64,000 nucleotides of DNA from Thelephora terrestris (lineage: Eukaryota > Basidiomycota > Agaricomycetes > Thelephorales > Thelephoraceae): positions 248,001 to 312,000 of the forward strand of contig WIUZ02000024.1 of assembly GCA_015956445.1 (NCBI GenBank). Direction: 5' to 3'. Positions 21,269-31,775 of this stretch are shown here, piece by piece. The first letter of the stretch is position 1; each line of letters starts with the position of its first letter. A program made the translations under genes and the position numbers. The notes beneath the pieces were generated by a model. It searched no databases and was not told the origin of the DNA. It saw nothing but the letters and a program-made list of their open reading frames with translations.

Positions 21269-22141
21269 CTAGGCACTTGAAGAGGTACTTGTCCCCTTCA
21301 AATGGTTCACCTGTTTCCAGGTGGGTCCCATAACCACCCTCGCAATCCTCTCGAACAAATCCTCCAGGATCCAGGTCAGTCGAGGGTCAGTCAACTCAAT
21401 AGCAGGCTTAGAGTTCATCTCCAGCAAATAAGGCCGGAGTTTTGAATTCTCGCAAGTAGCCAGAAACTCGACACCAAAGAGCTCGAATGCATTCGGGAGG
21501 GGCTGAAGTTTCAATCGCCTTAGCCGTGTGGAGCCACGAGTGACGAGGAGTATAGGGTAACCGTGTGTCATGCCTGTAATGATAGGCCAGAATGACGGCC
21601 GGAGAATGTTCAATGTTGTCGTCGGACCCTCTGGCGCTGGGAGTAAGTTCGTCCATTGACCCTCGTCAACCCATATCTTCTCTGTTTTGTTGTCCTTTGT
21701 GGGGTGTTCAAACAATGCCTCCTTGAATTCGGTTGTGTTACGAGACGGCTAAGCAGGGTCTGTACTGATCTGAATCTTATCGCTGGAGTTGACCATTGCC
21801 TCGAGAATATCTGTGCCAGGTCTCGGCTTCTTGATAAACGCTGGGTGGGTGAACAGTGGTATCCGGCGGGCGGATGGAGAAGGAATCTCAATATGTCATC
21901 CAGATGAGCGTGCTGGAGCGACTGTGAGGTTGCCGAATAATGCTAGAGCGGTCACCCGAAGTATCCCTGGAGAATAGAACTTTACTTCTGGGAATGGTTG
22001 CACATCATGAGAGGCATGACGAGAGAGGTTGTACTTCCCTTTTGCTATTGAAGTAAAACTCAAACTTTTAGGGTGTTTAGGTAGAGCAGCCCACGTGACC
22101 ACCGCGTCTGATACACCGATCACGGCGTTCCTGGCCATCAC
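21269..22141 (-). pseudogene. chimeric fragment: unknown upstream sequence fused to the last TTL-like exon
   Basis: Bases 21,269-21,530 (minus) carry the TTL-like exon PLPNAFELFGVEFLATCENS with TWILEDLFERIARVV, complete with the end of its upstream intron (CGGCTAAGGCGATTGAAACTTCAG). Immediately upstream, where the intact TTL-like gene has ATP-grasp exons, there is unrelated open sequence (WVDEGQWTNLLPAPEGPTTT, ILRPSFWPIITGMTHGYPI) and, further up, MARNAVIGVSDAVVTWAALP. The switch lies inside the intron, near 21,545. I do not recognise the upstream part. It may be the remains of another gene captured at the duplication breakpoint. Confidence 0.55.
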
Positions 22142-22181
22142 CGTTTCCCGTCAGGGCGGCCACACCTTTCATATCGTGGCC

Positions 22182-23758
22182 ATGGATCAAATCCAAGACC
22201 ACTTTGACCCGGAAGTTGCAAAGGACGTTATCGCACTCCTGAACAGGAAAATTGTGAACCTGAGGAGTGAAAACGCGGAACTTCAGGTACGGTCATACAC
22301 CGCAACATTGTCCCTACGCCGTATGAACTGGTCTGAACCCCAACAGGGCCAATTGAGGAAATCTTCCCCAGATGGTACATTGAACCAAGTAACACCCGTC
22401 TCCTGGAATAGATCCGAACTCGAACGGAGACCAAGTCTGAGGGAGGTTAGTATTGTGGTTGTCCGCCATTCACTTCGCTCAACGTACATCAGGTCGCCGC
22501 GCTTGAGGAAGAACTCAAGGAAAGCAAACAGCGTGGACAGGAACTGGTTCGCTCCCCTCCCCTGCTTTCTGGTTGTTTACTTTCAAGTTGACATCGCGTA
22601 GGGAAACCAAGTGGATCTGCTTAACGCGAAATTAGAAGAATCAGAATCAGAGCTGCAAAACGCGTCGGCTTTCCAAGAACAATTAGAGAAGGTTTGTCTC
22701 ACTTTCATCGGCCCGTCGCAATCTTCTCCACGCTGCCACGTAGAAAATAGAGGAGCTTTGCCATATACTCAACGGAAGAACGGAAGAGAACGTCGTCGCG
22801 CAAGTCGAGCCCTTGACGGTACGTGCCTACGGTTTCTCCTGCCCGTGGAAACATGGTACAAGGTTGCCTCACTAGAATACGTTTGACTTCCGCAAATTTC
22901 TTGATGGCCAGCTTATTAGCTTGCCGCCGAGACATCCACCCGTGTTCATAACTAGAAAAGAAAGGCATCGGTTTATGCAAGTAAGCCTTCGTTTCATTCT
23001 CAAGTCCTGTTCAGTCTCACCTCCCCACCCAAGGTGACCCTGCAAAGGTATTCCTCAGCCCCACAAGCAACGTGTCCAATTCTCCTCTAAAAATTTGTAA
23101 GGGGAGAAAAATATTTCAGCCCAACTGTTACTAGGAGTATCATATGGGCAGGTGAAAACGGAGGATGCGTGGTGCCGTTGCCTTCGATCCTATATAATGG
23201 GAAAACACAGGCCCCTGAATATTATCGCCATAAATTCGTCGTAAATCACTTGTATCCATTCCTCGACATTGATGATCTAAATGATCACCGCAAGTACTAT
23301 GGCACGTTCCGCTGTGTCACATTGGTCAGGGCTGATTGGGCATGCCTCGAATCCATTGACTCAGAGGTGAGTAAACAGTCTCTAGTTGATGTCGAGTCCG
23401 CCATCTGACAAGATTGTGAGGTTGCGGGTCGCTTGCTAGGTCGTGTCGTTGTTGAGAGAGACCTTACTCAGCAGACGACCGTTTCCCTCATCGAGCAGCT
23501 GTACCAAACTGGTGCCCTGAAGGTTGATTATGTTGTGCTGCGGTATAAAAACTTTGATGATGCGCTCATGGAGCAAGTACGGCCAACGGATGGACCTCCA
23601 ACAATCGTCGACGTACCTTCTCCTCACACCGGTGAGTACCTTTTGTCCCTTTAGTGCTTCAGCGGAATCCTCAGTAAAGAAAAGGCGATAAACGTCCGAG
23701 CGACCAATACCAGGAGTGGGCGGATGGTTCAGTCAAGAAACCAAGGTTACAGAATTGA
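22182..23758 (+). CDS. coiled-coil/NLS array gene, copy delta
   Basis: Fourth tandem member. Exon 1 reads MDQIQDHFDPEVAKDVIALL, then NRKIVNLRSENAELQ, nearly identical to copy beta. The second exon has lost about 16 bases relative to beta (the region coding EEIEKHK), which changes the local peptide but returns to the SELERRP frame. Later exons carry KLEESESELQNASAFQEQLE and FRKFLDGQLISLPPRHPPVF. The C-terminal module is WAGENGGCVVPLPSILYNG, YYGTFRCVTLVRADW and VVERDLTQQTTVSLIEQLYQ. The last exon ends GDKRPSDQYQEWADGSVKKP-RLQN. It is followed 92 bp later by the intact, convergent TTL-like gene, so this unit is probably the parent arrangement. Confidence 0.62.
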
Positions 23759-23849
23759 GAGGTCGAAGGCTACTTCTAGTTGAATTTGACATGTGTGGTG
23801 GTGTGAAATATGAGATCGTGTGGCGGAGTGGAGGTACCCTCGCACACAC

Positions 23850-25303
23850 CTACCACCCACTTTTCCCCCTCACCTGGACCTCTAAGCACTTGAAGAGGTA
23901 TGTGTCCCTTTCCGATGGCTCACCTGTTTCCAGGTGTGGTCCCACAACAACCCCCGCGATCCTCTCGAACAAATCCTCCAGGATCCACGTCAGTCGAGGG
24001 CCAGTCAACTCAATAGCGGGCTCAGCGTTTATCTCCAGCAAATAAGGCCGAAGTTTTGAGTCCTCGCACGTAACCACAAAGTCGACACCAAAGAGCTCGA
24101 ATGCGTTCGGGAGGGGCTGAATTTTCAATCGCCTTAGCCGGTGGAACCACGAGTCACCAGAAAAAATGTTACCTGGAAGTGGACTGGGCTTTCCAAAGCG
24201 GCTTTGAAAGTCTCCGAAAGAATCTCACCCATCTGGTCGATGAGATCGTTCGTATCCTCTTCCGTCAACTTCCGATCCCAACCTGAGGAAAGGATTTGGC
24301 ATCCTACCAGCTCGCTGAGCAGCCGTACACCGGCATCGCCCCTGTCCGTTTGTAACGAAGTGTTGGTCAGGTGGGGGGTAAGTGACGGATTCGAATCGCC
24401 GGCTTCCGGAACAACGAAGGGCACGGAGGAGAAAAGAGCCAGTATTCGGGTATAAAGGTATACTTTGAGAGCACCAGAGGCAATGCAATACACCCGAAGG
24501 TGGAACTTGATATCCATTGCGTCAGATCGGTAGCACGTTACGACACTAAAGAGCTATCTTACCTTGTAGCCCTGAAGATTGGCGACGGCCTTTCCAGCGC
24601 CTTGCCCAGGGTCCAGGAGGAGGGGCTTCGCAAGGTACTCCTACTTCGTGTGAGAATATATCTGGATTTTTCGAGGTTCCTGCGAGCGAACCTGCACGAC
24701 AAAATGACGCAGTTGTGAAGTGATAACAGCAGTGTCCCCCTCGTTCTCGTCTTCCGCGTCTTCACGTTCCTCGAACTCTTCAAAGATAGACTGCAACCCT
24801 TCCCTCGAGTCAAACAGCCGGATGCCCATACCTCTGTCCGCCATTCCAGGTTTCAAGATGAACCAACGAGGTGTAGAATCGCCAGGTTCTTCCAAGAACT
24901 CTGCGAGATCAAATAACTCGTCCGTCCACATCTCGTCGAGTTCATCCGCGAATGAGAGTTCGATTTCCCAAGTACGTGGGACAGCACGCACAAGGGGAGA
25001 GCCAGGATGCTTAGTGACATAAGAACGAATCGTTCGAGAGAGAAAATGTTTCCGGATCAACGCTTTCCTGAAGGTGTAAGAGGACGAGAGGACGGTGCTT
25101 CGAGCCCGAGTCAGTTCGTGGTCTATAGAATCGTATGCAGCCCATTGTATCAGTAGTTTTGCCGAGGGATTGGAGGTGAAGTCTTCGGGAAGAAGAGATT
25201 GGATGATAATAGAACGAGGGAGAGAATTGAGTGCCCGTTCGACCAGGGATTTTGTCAGCGGAGCGCTAGGCCAATCTACAAACGCTGTAGTTGTTTCTGT
25301 CAT
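23850..25303 (-). CDS. tubulin-tyrosine-ligase-like (TTL) ATP-grasp protein, Pby1-type
   Basis: The product begins MTETTTAFVDWPSAPLTKSL and carries the TTL ATP-grasp core in order: RWFILKPGMADRGMGIRLF (ATP-binding KP..., Gly-rich), then LRHFVVQ|EYLAKPLLL across an intron, DIKFHLRVYCIASGALKVYL, TPHLTNTSLQ (Mg/ATP site, with Asn), PLPNAFELFGVDFVV and SKLRPYLLEINAEPAIELTG (the E.N metal-binding motif). All key motifs are present. In budding yeast the related Pby1 combines a SurE domain with a TTL domain; this gene has only the TTL half. TTL enzymes ligate amino acids to tubulin or other acidic tails, but the fungal substrate is unclear. Fragments of this gene are repeated at 19.3, 21.3 and 40.9-42.1 kb. 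Confidence 0.85.
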
Positions 25304-25472
25304 CTATGCAATTGATGTTGTAAGGGGCATGTAAAAGAGTGTTTCATTTTTTCCCTACCCGTAGCTTGACGAGGGTGTGGTCGATTGACCTGCAATCAAG
25401 AGCTCAGTGGCAAATCGATGATCGACTCAATGGCGTTTTTACTTGATAAGTACAGTCTCCACGGTATGTATC

Positions 25473-26679
25473 TCATCCGACGGAATTGACCAATTCGATT
25501 AACCCTTTCTTTGTTCCCTCCGGCAACAACCCCCTTATGTACTCACATACCCTTTCCTTCCTCCTCACCGCGCTGTATGTGACCCTCGTGCGAATTGCAT
25601 GCGACTTCCAAAGTCGGACGAGAGTGTGGTCGAGCATCACCCACTGCAAGTAGGTCTCTTTCCCAACAGTTCGTCTGACGTCGACAGGGCCGTTACTGGG
25701 GAAGGAGGAAGAAAGGACGTAGATTGAGATCCGCTGGAGATCGCGATGTTCGGATGTGATGGTCTCGAGTGCCATGACGATCAATATTGGATGAGGGTTG
25801 GAACGGAATACGACTTCTTTGAATTTTTTTGCCTTGGTGAAGTCTAGTGAAGCCATCCTAGATTTAGCTGATGCAACAACCTCGAGTCAGGTGAATGGTC
25901 CAGCGTAGAAGCTGGAGGGACGTACCCGGGGACACGTAGCACTCAATTTCGATGCGTTCAAGGGTGGCAGAGCATTCCTCCACCAAAGCCATTATCCACC
26001 GAAGCTCTTCTCCAGTGCACCACGTGCACACGAATTTACGAAAGTGAAGACCGTGCGGCAAGTTTAATAACCGGCGCGCGGTGTGTTCCACTCCATTCAG
26101 CATATAAAGTAGGAGGGTCCCAGTCAACGGTGGCGAGGTCGAAGGTTTGAAGGTGGACCTTTCATCCTCCTCCGACGACCTAGTGTCCATACCGTGACAC
26201 AATATCATCAAGTCCTCGAGAAGGGGTAAGTTGTGCATGAGACCGAAAACCTCGGAGAGCGGAATGTTCCTGTACTCTACGCAGAGAGATTTTAGGGCGG
26301 GTGAGATATTTCGAAAAGGGACGAGAGAGTACGCGTGCGAGCTCCTAGTGGTGCTCATCACGTTAAAAAGCTCCACCTTGGAAAATGCCCGGATCCAACC
26401 GCCATCTTCAGCATCCGCGGCGGTGATGTATGGTAAACATTCAACGGTTAAAGAACGGGTATGATATGCGGGCGAGTTCGCAGGATCGGGAAAGGTCCTC
26501 CTCCATGCCTCGAGGTCTGCGAGAGACCTGAACGCGATACGGTAGAAGAGGTATCTTCGGGTGCGCGGGATCCATGATTTGCAGACCAGACAACACTGCT
26601 TGAGCGCGTCTCGACTACCGCGCAGGAGGTCGACGATGAAATCAAGTGTCTCCTGTGGGAGACTAGGCCTGGAGTTCAT
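25473..26679 (-). CDS. F-box protein
   Basis: Exons 26,679-25,926 and 25,867-25,473 join in frame (G|CT) to 382 aa. The N-terminal 45 residues, beginning SLPQETLDFIVDLLRGSRDA and CCLVCKSWIPRTRRYLF, are a typical basidiomycete F-box that would bind Skp1 in an SCF ubiquitin ligase. The rest is a Leu-rich, divergent substrate region (ISPALKSLCVEYRNIPLSEV, LPLLEDLMIL) without clear repeats, as usual in this large fungal family. Substrate unknown. The gene lies 170 bp upstream of the TTL-like gene on the same strand and is divergent from the broken small gene at 26,890. Confidence 0.85.
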
Positions 26680-26889
26680 CGTGGTTTACAAAATGGGGTG
26701 GCGGTGGACGGATGATTGAGCGCGTTCTCTTTTCGGTCGGAGTCCGTTTCGATCGACTCACTGCTGCCAAGGGCTGTCAGCTGTCACTTGACCACCGTCG
26801 TCTTGGAGATTATGATTGTCCTCGATATCATTGTTCTTCGCCTCATTCACGCACGCACCCCTCGTTTCTCCTCCACTCACGCCTTCGCA

Positions 26890-27038
26890 ATGGGCAACGG
26901 TGGCAGGAAGGTGAATCTTCGCCGTCGAAATGCAGATCAAGGACGTCTAGCGCAGTCACGTTTGGAGGTGAGTATTCTCTTGAACAGAAAGTGATTTGCA
27001 AGGACCTTATATCAACACAGGCAACGCGTACAAAATAA
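26890..27038 (+). pseudogene. truncated small basic gene (SERF/DUF1909-like start)
   Basis: The start MGNGGRKVNLRRRNADQGRL is followed by AQSRLE and a good intron donor (GTGAGT). It resembles the first exon of the short conserved fungal proteins that begin MGNGAK.....RERNAK and continue into a zinc-binding module. Here the sequence after the intron acceptor near 27,021 encodes only ATRTK before a stop, and the next 50 bases run into the 3' end of kinase 2. The conserved Cys/His part is missing, so the gene seems to have been cut by the duplication that placed kinase 2 here. Confidence 0.45.
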
Positions 27039-27085
27039 TGATACAAAAGCGACAGGCGAGAAGCAGCACAACATCGGCGAACCTC

Positions 27086-28527
27086 CTAACTAGTGAACAG
27101 TGCCGATACTCTCAAAAAGTCAGACAAATCCGAGTCTGAGCCGGCGGTACTGGAGGAGGTCACAATAACGGGGTACACTGGCGGTGGCGTCCAAGTATAT
27201 GAAGCGGGAGAAACGCAATCAAGCAGTTCCCGGACGGTTGGTCGATCCGCACTCGACTCGCCCCAACACGATTGGACCAACCTCCAAAGTGTGTCAGAAA
27301 ACCCTAGAGACTCGGCGTCGAACGGTTTTATCGGGCGCTCGCCCCTCATCACAGCGGGCACGGGCGTGGGGGCGATTAAGTGGTGGAATGGCCGGAGCCC
27401 AGTCAAAACCTGGGATGGGTAAGCAAGGAACGATTATGACTATCAGTGCGACCAGCTTACCTCGTATATCACCATTCCAAGTGCATAGCAATCCGATTCA
27501 CGAGTCGGACGACCGTTTGCACCGAACCGTGATGGATCCAGCAGCTCTGGGCTCATCCAACCGTGCGTTCCACCAGATGAAACCGCAGTTCCAGATAGGA
27601 TGGCAGTACTCATATCAATCATGGTCATGAGACCGAAATCCGCGACACGGGCGGTGCCTGTGACGTCAACGAGGATATTTGCCTTTTCCACTCGTCAGTG
27701 ATCTGAAAGGGTGTCAAGAATATTGCGCCTACCCCCTTGAGATCTCCATGAACAATCTTAAGTTCGTGAAGGTAGGTCACACCAGACATGACCTCAGCGA
27801 GCTAATGGTTCTTTGTGAGCTGGATAACATCGAGGGGGCCGACAAGGGGTCTCACAAGTTTCAAGCGGTTCGCCTTTGGATTGGACCTTGCGTACCGGAT
27901 CACGTTCCCGTTGGGCATCCACTCGGTAAGAATGCTGAAGTGGCATCGGTCTTCAGATACCGAAACTCCGAACAAAGGTAAGATATTCGTGTGGCTTAAA
28001 TGTTTCCAGCAGATGATCTCTCGACACAATCCCTGGCCGCAATGAGTAATGACAGAAGACAAGGTCCATCAAAAATACCTTGAAAGTTTTGGGGTCATCC
28101 CTCCCGCGTACCCCGAGAGACTTGATGGCGACAGGGAGTCCTAAGTACTCTCCGATGCTTACGTCTGCAAACCCACTGCGACAGTAAAAGGTCCCCACAC
28201 GGATGAGTCCTCGTTGACGAATATACGAGGCGGGTATGATACTGCGGTCTTCACAGATCTTGGAAAGGAGCCTCAGACTCCTTTGCCAGAGTTTGTCATC
28301 CATATCGGACTGCGCGAGAACCTGAACGCAGTGTTGTTGGTGATCGAAGGCGAGACGCATAATCTGTTACTCACTTGGTCGAGAAAATTGACAAACGCCT
28401 GGGCTTCGCTTCCTTGGAAGCTCCGCACAACGTTCACGTTGGATCGACAACTTAAGAGAGAACGAACTCTGGTAAGACACTCATCCGAGGCAACCTTTAT
28501 TGTAGAGATGTTTGCCCAGGATTGCAC
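27086..28527 (-). CDS. TKL-like protein kinase 2
   Basis: A paralogue of kinase 1 in inverted orientation. In order: FVNFLDQ, LWQRSLRLLSKICEDRSIIP, CRSGFADVSIGEYLG (Gly-rich loop), VAIKSL (Lys), ICWKHLSHTNILPLFGVSVS, ILTEWMPNGNV, IVHGDLKG|ANILVD (catalytic loop split by the same intron as in kinase 1), ADFGLMT, GWMSPELLDPSRFG and the C-lobe ending LLDCVSPASYTW. All catalytic residues are kept and the intron positions match kinase 1. The C-terminus ends in a Ser-rich tail (SDLSDFLRVSALFTS) without the membrane helix of kinase 1. The far N-terminus is undefined, and the first Met at 28,527 is not at a conserved position. Probably functional; target unknown. Confidence 0.7.
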
Positions 28528-28703
28528 ACCTGGTCATTTGATGAGCCCGTGATCAGCCTACAGGCAGAGAAAGGGGAGCGCACCGAGGGGGCCCAGCTCA
28601 CAGGACATGTCTTTCCTGCCGGGTGCTGCGACGTTGGGAGGGGGGTTGGTAGAGCACGCCCGAGTGATAGTGGTTATATATCCACCGGCAGGATTACTCT
28701 ATT

Positions 28704-28965
28704 CCCATGCGCTCATTCTGATTTGGTACCGCGGACTGGGAACCCTCGAACGCGCATGGCCGAGGTGGTGCGGTGTAGTCTTCTTACGTCTTCTTTCGGG
28801 CTGCCGAACGCGACCTCAGCTACATAATTTGAATAGGCATCAAAGAGATTAAAGGATCAGAGCTCTAATCCCACGCGCGGATTCTGATTTGGTACCACGG
28901 ACCGGGAACCCTTGAACGCGCTTGATGGCCAAGGTGGGCGGTACTTATAGCGAACGCGACCCCCG
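28704..28965. repeat. 166-bp tandem repeat, units 1 and 2 (left of the LINE)
   Basis: A unit starting CCCAYGCGC..ATTCTGATTT, GGTACCRCGGACYGGGAACCC occurs at 28,704 and again at 28,870 (period 166 bp). It ends in CGAACGCGACC and an ATTAAAGGATCA spacer. The second unit is interrupted by the LINE and the array resumes at 38,054. No protein is encoded. These units look like a small satellite-type array. Confidence 0.85.
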
Positions 28966-29109
28966 GGACTTCCTTTTCGGGCAACCACCACTTATCCGTT
29001 CGGACTTTGAGTGGGTCGGCCAGCAAAATCGAAGTATTTACTCTTCTCTACACCGCATTCAACCCTAAACCTACTACCAATCGCACAATAAACAAACGTC
29101 CCACATTGC

Positions 29110-30729
29110 ATGCCAAATCCTCCGGGTAGGAGAATGGCCTCAGGCCCCATCAAACCCAGCCAGCCAATCGAACAAGTACACGAAGCAATGAGAGCCATAC
29201 CGTCCGCAGTGAAGAACGCAGAGGATGCCAGGTCATATTTATTCTCCAAGAACTGGCTCACCCCAGCAGACGAAATCTCGCTCGAAACCCTGGCAAGAAC
29301 CCTCTTCGGGCTGGTTATTGATCCCACCGTCAAACTCAATAAAGAAGCATCTAACCCGATCCTCGCCGTCGCCTATCTGATCACCGAGAAGTGCGAAGAC
29401 AATATCAGACTCAATGTGGCCGACACCATCACCAAACACCTGCTGGACGCACTAGCCCCAATCACTAACAGCATCCAAGAGAAGTTTGATACGCATCTGA
29501 AGGCCGTCACTGAATCCAACAAAGCCTATCTGGAGATCAACGAGAAACTGCAACAGACGCAAGAGAAGTTAGAGGAATCAGCCCAAAAGGCAACAACCCC
29601 CACCAGATCCTACAGCCAAGCCGCCGCCACCCCACCACAGCAACAACCCCCTCCCCCCTTCCCCCCCTTCCCCCCCTTCCCCACCTACACGTCACCCAAC
29701 GCAGCACTCTCCCAGCTTCAAGTCAAAAACCGAGAGGAGGTAAAGAGACGGCAAGTATTGATCGACTTCGATAAGGACGCGAACCCGTCCCTCGAAGTAC
29801 TGAACGAAGCAACTCTCACCAGGAAAGCCAAAGACGCCTTGAATGCCACCTGGGCGGCGGCGCGGGAACCCAAACCCGAACGCCCGAACTTAAAAACGAT
29901 CATACTGATGAAGAACGGCGGCTTACTCTTAGAACTAGATTCCACGGAAACAGCTGACTGGCTTCGCCACCCCAACACACGCGAAAGCTTCCTAACAGGC
30001 CTAGGATCCGGGGCGAACATCAAAGACAGAACGTACCAAGTGATCGTGCAGTTTGTGCCGATCCAATTCGACCCAGAGATACAGGAGAACTTGAGGAACT
30101 ACGAGATCTTTAACGGTCTCGAAGAGAACTCAGTACTAAAGGCCGAATGGATCAAACCGCCCGGATCGAGAACGGCAACCCAGAAAGTAGCGACACTAAA
30201 GGTATATCACAGGGACGCGGAGTCCGCCAACAAGATCCTCAGCGAAGGTGCGTCTGTCTTCAACAAACCCACAGTTCTGAGGAAGCCCAAGAAGGAGCCC
30301 ATGCGGTGCCTACACTGCCAATTATTTGGCCACGAACGCCGGGACTGTAACTACGAGTACCCGAGATGTGGTCGATGCACCGAGACTCACCGAACTGACG
30401 AGTGCGAAGCTAACCCAGACGAGTTCAAATGCGTCAACTGCTCAGGTAACCACCCTAGCTACAGCAGAAACTGCTCCTACTTTGAAGAGAGATGCAAACG
30501 AACTGACATGAGGAGACCCGAAAACAACCTTGCCTTCTACCCCACAGATGAACCGTGGACCTGGGCCACAATGCAGCTACACACCCGCTCGAACCCACCA
30601 GATCCACCCCGACCGCCGCCACCAGCCCGTCAGCCAGGCCTCCGCCAAACCCACCTCACCCACAACACCAACGCCCCCACGACGAACGTGACCAGAGACG
30701 CACCCCCCCGAACCCCCCCCAATGAATGA
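29110..30729 (+). CDS. LINE ORF1, nucleic-acid-binding protein with CCHC zinc knuckles
   Basis: An uninterrupted 539-codon frame. The N-terminal half is helical, followed by a coiled-coil-like region (residues ~120-155, EINEKLQQTQEKLEESAQK) and a Pro-rich linker. Residues ~395-460 hold three zinc knuckles: CLHCQLFGHERRDC (C-x2-C-x4-H-x4-C), CGRCTETHRTDEC and CVNCSGNHPSYSRNC. The Pro-rich C-terminus overlaps ORF2. This is the gag-like chaperone that coats LINE RNA. It has no stops or frameshifts, in contrast to ORF2. The ORF1 stop overlaps the ORF2 start in the string ATGAATGA at 30,722-30,729, which suggests termination-reinitiation. Confidence 0.9.
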   Translation: MPNPPGRRMASGPIKPSQPIEQVHEAMRAIPSAVKNAEDARSYLFSKNWLTPADEISLETLARTLFGLVIDPTVKLNKEASNPILAVAYLITEKCEDNIRLNVADTITKHLLDALAPITNSIQEKFDTHLKAVTESNKAYLEINEKLQQTQEKLEESAQKATTPTRSYSQAAATPPQQQPPPPFPPFPPFPTYTSPNAALSQLQVKNREEVKRRQVLIDFDKDANPSLEVLNEATLTRKAKDALNATWAAAREPKPERPNLKTIILMKNGGLLLELDSTETADWLRHPNTRESFLTGLGSGANIKDRTYQVIVQFVPIQFDPEIQENLRNYEIFNGLEENSVLKAEWIKPPGSRTATQKVATLKVYHRDAESANKILSEGASVFNKPTVLRKPKKEPMRCLHCQLFGHERRDCNYEYPRCGRCTETHRTDECEANPDEFKCVNCSGNHPSYSRNCSYFEERCKRTDMRRPENNLAFYPTDEPWTWATMQLHTRSNPPDPPRPPPPARQPGLRQTHLTHNTNAPTTNVTRDAPPRTPPNE

Positions 30730-31274
30730 TACAACCTTACATCAACCGCAGCTTCGACTTTGGCAACAAAACGTGAACAAATCCCTAACCTCACAGCTCC
30801 ACCTCCTCAACACGGCCCGCCCGAACGACTGGGATATACTGCTCCTACAAGAACCCTGGATCAGTCAGACCAAAACCACCAGGAGTGCACCATACTGGCG
30901 AGTACTATACCCGAATTCGCACCTCAGAGACAACGCACGAACCCTACGATCTCTCATCCTAATAAACACTAACATTCCAACCAACTCATACGACCAGATC
31001 CAGTTCCCCACGCAAGACGTCACAGGCGTCCACATTACACGAGAGAGACAAAACATCTTCTTGATAAATGTGTATAACGCTTGCGACAACAACAACGCTA
31101 TCACCGTGGTAAGTGAATTCCTCAAATCAAAATTCCCAGACGACCACGTACCAGACGACCACCACGTCATCCTCCTCGGCGACTTCAATCGTCACCACAC
31201 CATGTGGGAGGAGGACCGCAACGCCCACCTCACGTCAAGCGAAGCACAGCTGCTCCCACTCCTCGACCTAGTCA

Positions 31275-31775
31275 CACTGGGGGCAAGGGCACCTGGAATC
31301 GGTGATTACATCTTGATTACATGGTGAGTTCATGTGCACTTTTCAATGATTGTAATCGCCGATTCTAGGTTGATTACATTTCAAATGTTACCTTGACATG
31401 CAATCCAGCCAATGTCCACCATTTACATTTGGAATGTTCTCTACAAATGTTTCTGGGATGTTCTTTACCTGTCGGCAAAAATGATACTGCAATGTAGTCA
31501 ACATGTTCTTCAATCGTCTGAGATGTAATCTAAATGTGCTCAAAAACATGAGATGTTTTCACAATGTGCCCAGTGGGCACATTCAGGAAACATTGCTTGG
31601 GAACATTTTGAGGAAATTTCAAATGGAGTTGGTGGGCACAGTTGAATTACATGTCAAGGTAACATTTAAAATGTAATCAACCTGGAATCAGCGATTACAA
31701 TCATTGAAAAGTGCACATGAACTCACCATGTAATCGGGATGTAATCACCGATTCCAGGTGCCCCTGCCCCCAGTG
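31275..31775. mobile_element. 501-bp miniature inverted-repeat element, CACTA (EnSpm)-like
   Basis: The element begins CACTGGGGGCAAGGGCACCT and ends with its inverse. The terminal inverted repeats are about 125 bp long and nearly identical, reaching from the tips to ATGTTACCTTGACATG. It is flanked by a 3-bp direct repeat TCA (31,272-31,274 and 31,776-31,778). CACTG tips with a 3-bp target duplication fit CACTA-type DNA transposons. It has no coding capacity, so it depends on a transposase from elsewhere. The middle (about 31,400-31,640) contains repeated ATGTTYTC/ACATT motifs. The high identity of the two arms suggests recent movement. Confidence 0.88.
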
